A stretch of 64,000 nt of DNA from Olleya sp. YS (GTDB lineage: Bacteria; Bacteroidota; Bacteroidia; Flavobacteriales; Flavobacteriaceae), in contig NZ_CP121685.1 in the NCBI RefSeq assembly GCF_029760915.1, positions 2,020,001-2,084,000 of the forward strand, in the 5' to 3' direction. The position numbers and the translations under genes were made by a program. The notes under the pieces were generated by a model. It made no database searches. It was not told the origin of the DNA and saw only the letters and a program-made list of their open reading frames with translations. Positions 61,247-64,000 of this stretch are shown here, piece by piece. Each line of letters opens with the position of its first letter. The first letter of the stretch is position 1.

Positions 61247-62727
61247 TACTGATTTGAAATGGTTTTTTTAGAAATCAACCACAAGCCTATAAAGGTAATC
61301 AACCCATTAAGCGGAAGTATTTCCCAATGGAAAGCGTATTTCCCAATAAAACTATCTGGGAAATTTGCTGGTAATTCTGTAATGATGTAGGTAATAATTA
61401 TGGATGCCAATCCAATAACCCAAGCCCACTTGTCTTTAATTTGTCGCTTAGTTAGTATTCCAAAAGCAAATAAACCAAGCAGTGGACCATAAGTAAAAGT
61501 TGCAAATTTAAATAGGTTATTGACGACGCTACCTTCCAATTCATTAAAAATTATAACGACAATAATTAATACCAAGGACACACCAATATGTACTTTTTTA
61601 CGTAATGGTTTTTGTTCGGCTTTTGGCAATTTTTCAATATTTAAAAAATCTATAGAAAATGAGGTGGTTAAAGAGGTTAATGCACTATCTGCACTACTGT
61701 AAGCTGCAGCTATTAATCCTATTAAAAAAGTAATTTGTAACCCTAGTCCTAAACTTTGATTCATAGCTATTTCTGGAAATAATAAATCGGTTCTAACTTT
61801 TTCGTCTACAACAGGAATGTTAACTCCAAATTGTTCAGCATAGATAAATAAAAGTGCACCAAGAGATAAAAAGATAACATTAACAAACACTAATAACACG
61901 GACATACTAAACATGTTTTTCTTAGCGTCTTTAGGGTTTTTACAGGTTAGGTTTTTTTGCATCATATCTTGATCTAAACCTGTCATGGCTATGGTTATAA
62001 AAATTCCGCCAATAAAATACTTCCAGAAATATATTTTACTATTAACATCCTCAAAAAAGAATAATTTACTTTTAGCTTTAAACGCGTTTTGATTAAAAAT
62101 CTCTGTGACAGACCAATCTAATTTATTAACAATTAAAACAATTGCAACAATTACTGAAGTAAGCATTGCTAAAGTCTGTAACGTATCCGTCCAAACTATG
62201 GTTTTAATTCCACCACGATTAGTATATAACCAAATTAATGCTATAGAAATTACTACAGTTATCCAAAACGGAACACCAAGTTTTTCAAACACAATATACT
62301 GCATGGCTAAAGCCACTAAAAATAGTCTAAATGCAGCACCTGTAACACGAGATAATAAAAAGAAAAAGGCACCTGTTTTGTAACTAGTAGTTCCAAAACG
62401 TTGTTCTAAATATTGGTAAATAGAGGTAACATTTAACCTGTAGTATAATGGAAGTAGAACTAGCAAAACCACCAAATATCCTACAAAAAAACCAAAAACC
62501 CCTTGCATGTAGGCAAACTGCTGACCTTCTACCAAACCAGGAACAGAGATAAAGGTCACTCCAGATAAAGAGGCGCCAATCATTCCAAAAGCCACCACAT
62601 ACCAAGGTGATTGTTTTTTAGCTTTAAAAAACACGTCGTTAGAATCGTCTTTACCAGTAAAATAAGAAATGAGTATTAGCACACCAAAATAGGCAGCAAT
62701 CAATAAAAGGATTTGTATTGAAGTCAT
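61246..62727 (-). CDS. Sodium:solute symporter (SSS family)
   Basis: 493 aa with about 13 membrane helices. [32 protein letters not shown]-type N-terminal segment, and [24 protein letters not shown] near residue 340 contains the Na2-site Ser/Thr residues. The substrate is unknown; relatives include proline, pantothenate and sialic acid transporters. Its stop overlaps the proposed start of the next gene. Confidence 0.9.
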   Translation of the reverse strand: [493 protein letters not shown]

Positions 62728-62878
62728 AAAGTTAGTTTAACACTGCCAAAATACAAAATAAGTTAAAAGTACTTGGAGTTATAAGTATTTAAAGTTTTAA
62801 TACTTATGGTTTTGTTTTGTAAGATGAAAACAATTTTTTTATTCGCAAATTAGTGTCGAAAGTAGTAATTTCGCAGAT

Positions 62879-63496
62879 ATGGAATTTTCATCAAAACTTC
62901 TTGAAAACGCAGTTAACGAAATCTCACAATTACCAGGTATTGGTAAGCGTACTGCATTGCGTTTGGCGTTACATTTGTTGCGTCAACCTAAACAGCACAC
63001 GCACAATTTAAGTCACGCCTTGCTCAATATGGTTAACGATTTAAAATTCTGTACGTCTTGCCATAATATTAGCGATAACGATTTATGTGATATTTGTGCC
63101 AATCCGTTACGTAAAGACAATGTAATATGTGTTGTAGAAGATGTTAGAGATGTTATGGCTATTGAAAATACTGCATCACATAAAGGCTTGTATCATGTGT
63201 TGGGCGGAAAAATTTCGCCTATGGATGGTATTGGTCCTCACGATTTAAACATTAACAGCTTAGTTCAAAAAGTACAAGCAGGACAAGTCAAAGAGCTGAT
63301 TTTTGCATTAAGCCCAACTATGGAAGGTGATACAACTAACTTCTATATTTACAAGCAAATTAAAGATTTTGAGGTACAGACGTCTACGATTGCTAGAGGA
63401 ATTTCTGTTGGTGACGAGCTAGAATATGCAGACGAAATCACTTTAGGACGAAGTATTATAAACAGAATTCCGTTTGAGTCTTCACTAAAACTATAG
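62879..63496 (+). CDS. recR: Recombination protein RecR
   Basis: 205 aa. Helix-hairpin-helix ([20 protein letters not shown]), zinc finger ([16 protein letters not shown]), Toprim with [12 protein letters not shown], and the Walker B-like [15 protein letters not shown]. Acts with RecF and RecO in loading RecA at gaps. A possible -7 box TAATTTCG lies eight bases before the ATG. A GT2 gene follows 9 bases downstream. Confidence 0.96.
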   Translation: MEFSSKLLENAVNEISQLPGIGKRTALRLALHLLRQPKQHTHNLSHALLNMVNDLKFCTSCHNISDNDLCDICANPLRKDNVICVVEDVRDVMAIENTASHKGLYHVLGGKISPMDGIGPHDLNINSLVQKVQAGQVKELIFALSPTMEGDTTNFYIYKQIKDFEVQTSTIARGISVGDELEYADEITLGRSIINRIPFESSLKL

Positions 63497-63505
63497 CTGT
63501 TTTAC

Positions 63506-64000
63506 ATGAAGCTATCCATTATCATATTAAACTATAACGTACGCTACTTTTTAGAATTGTGTTTGCAAAGTGTAGAAGCAGCCATTACAAATCTAGAAGC
63601 AGAAATCATTGTGGTAGACAACAACTCGCAAGATGATAGTTGTCAAATGGTAAAGCAAAAATTCCCAAACGTTTTACTCGTTGAGAATAAAGAAAATTTA
63701 GGTTTTTCAAAAGGGAATAATAAAGGTGTACAATATGCGAAAGGCGAGTATTTATGTATTCTAAATCCAGATACAGTTGTCCCAGAAAACTGTTTTGAGG
63801 AGTTATTTGAATTTTCAAAAATTAAAAACGATTTAGGCCTATTTGCCTGCAGATTAATTGATGGTACAGGTGTTTTTCTGCCAGAAAGTAAGCGTCATAT
63901 TCCAACTCCAACGGTTGCTATTAAAAAAATATTAGGTTTTGACACTTCTTACTATGTGTCAGAATTAAAAGATAATTCCACAGGAATTGTTCCAGTTTTG
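63506..64000 (+). CDS. Glycosyltransferase family 2, partial (cut by window end)
   Basis: 165 residues visible. KLSIIILNYNVRYFLELCLQS, EIIVVDNNSQDDS, ENLGFSKGNNKGV and the DXD-like LNPDTVVP are the GT2 rhamnosyltransferase-like blocks. Start ATG 63506, 9 bases after recR, so it may be cotranscribed. The C-terminus lies beyond the window. Confidence 0.88.
   Translation, partial: MKLSIIILNYNVRYFLELCLQSVEAAITNLEAEIIVVDNNSQDDSCQMVKQKFPNVLLVENKENLGFSKGNNKGVQYAKGEYLCILNPDTVVPENCFEELFEFSKIKNDLGLFACRLIDGTGVFLPESKRHIPTPTVAIKKILGFDTSYYVSELKDNSTGIVPVL

Noticed and set aside
1-64000. tRNA, rRNA or transposase genes
   Set aside because: I looked in the intergenic regions for the TTCGA-type T-loop, rRNA-like sequence and transposase motifs and found none.

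Overview
The window is 64 kb of an AT-rich chromosome from a member of the Bacteroidota, almost certainly a marine-type Flavobacteriaceae. The evidence is the gene families (an outer-membrane beta-barrel TonB receptor with a carboxypeptidase-like domain, DUF368, DUF349, DUF5606, DUF6090, type-2 CtaA, OstA-like protein), the TAnnTTTG promoter boxes a few bases upstream of many start codons, the lack of strong Shine-Dalgarno sequences, and lipoproteins with short lipoboxes. Genus cannot be fixed from sequence reading alone. I saw no rRNA, tRNA, CRISPR array, insertion sequence or phage gene.

Layout. 1-1.5 kb: ABC-2 exporter (permease cut by the window edge). 1.6-7.3 kb: minus-strand run with heme A synthase, CCA-adding enzyme, TsaC, FkbM methyltransferase and a GT2 glycosyltransferase. 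7.4-16.2 kb: a surface glycan or LPS-core locus with GT2, GT4 and GT9 transferases, a tandem pair of CgeB/RfaS-like proteins, a polysaccharide deacetylase, a methyltransferase and a Kdo-kinase-like protein. 16.3-19.6 kb: dapD, ruvX, def, DUF5606, mazG, followed by a 61-bp tandem repeat built from the 3' end of mazG.

20.5-26.05 kb: an array of small minus-strand genes (lipoproteins, small membrane proteins, VOC protein, DUF6090, unknowns) separated by about 110-130 bp imperfect dyads of one repeat family. The cassette edges are complementary to each other, as at integron attC sites. I read it as an integron-like gene-cassette array without a recognisable integrase in the window. 26.1-44.2 kb: core genes (DUF349, aroE, two DUF368 transporters, TPR, aminotransferase, OstA-like, purA, fur-like, relA/spoT, DEAD helicase, transglutaminase). 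44.3-51.5 kb: membrane proteins, an MFS transporter next to a CocE-type hydrolase, and a PadR regulator operon with GldL-like FKIMHWP motifs.

51.6-54.15 kb: the last ~46 codons and terminator of htpG occur twice as a direct repeat of about 210 bp. The repeats bracket a 2.1 kb insert that carries a cytoplasmic trypsin-like protease, a partner protein of unknown function 8 bases upstream, and a small secreted protein. This is a candidate integration hotspot with an accessory, possibly defensive, two-gene module. 54-64 kb: intact htpG, a FabH-type synthase, a TonB-dependent receptor, CoA-binding protein, a protein that seems to start at ATT, an SSS symporter, recR and a GT2 gene cut by the window end.

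Two genes (near 15.4 and 61.2 kb) have conserved-looking N-terminal coding sequence but no ATG, GTG or TTG in front of it; both fit an ATT start.
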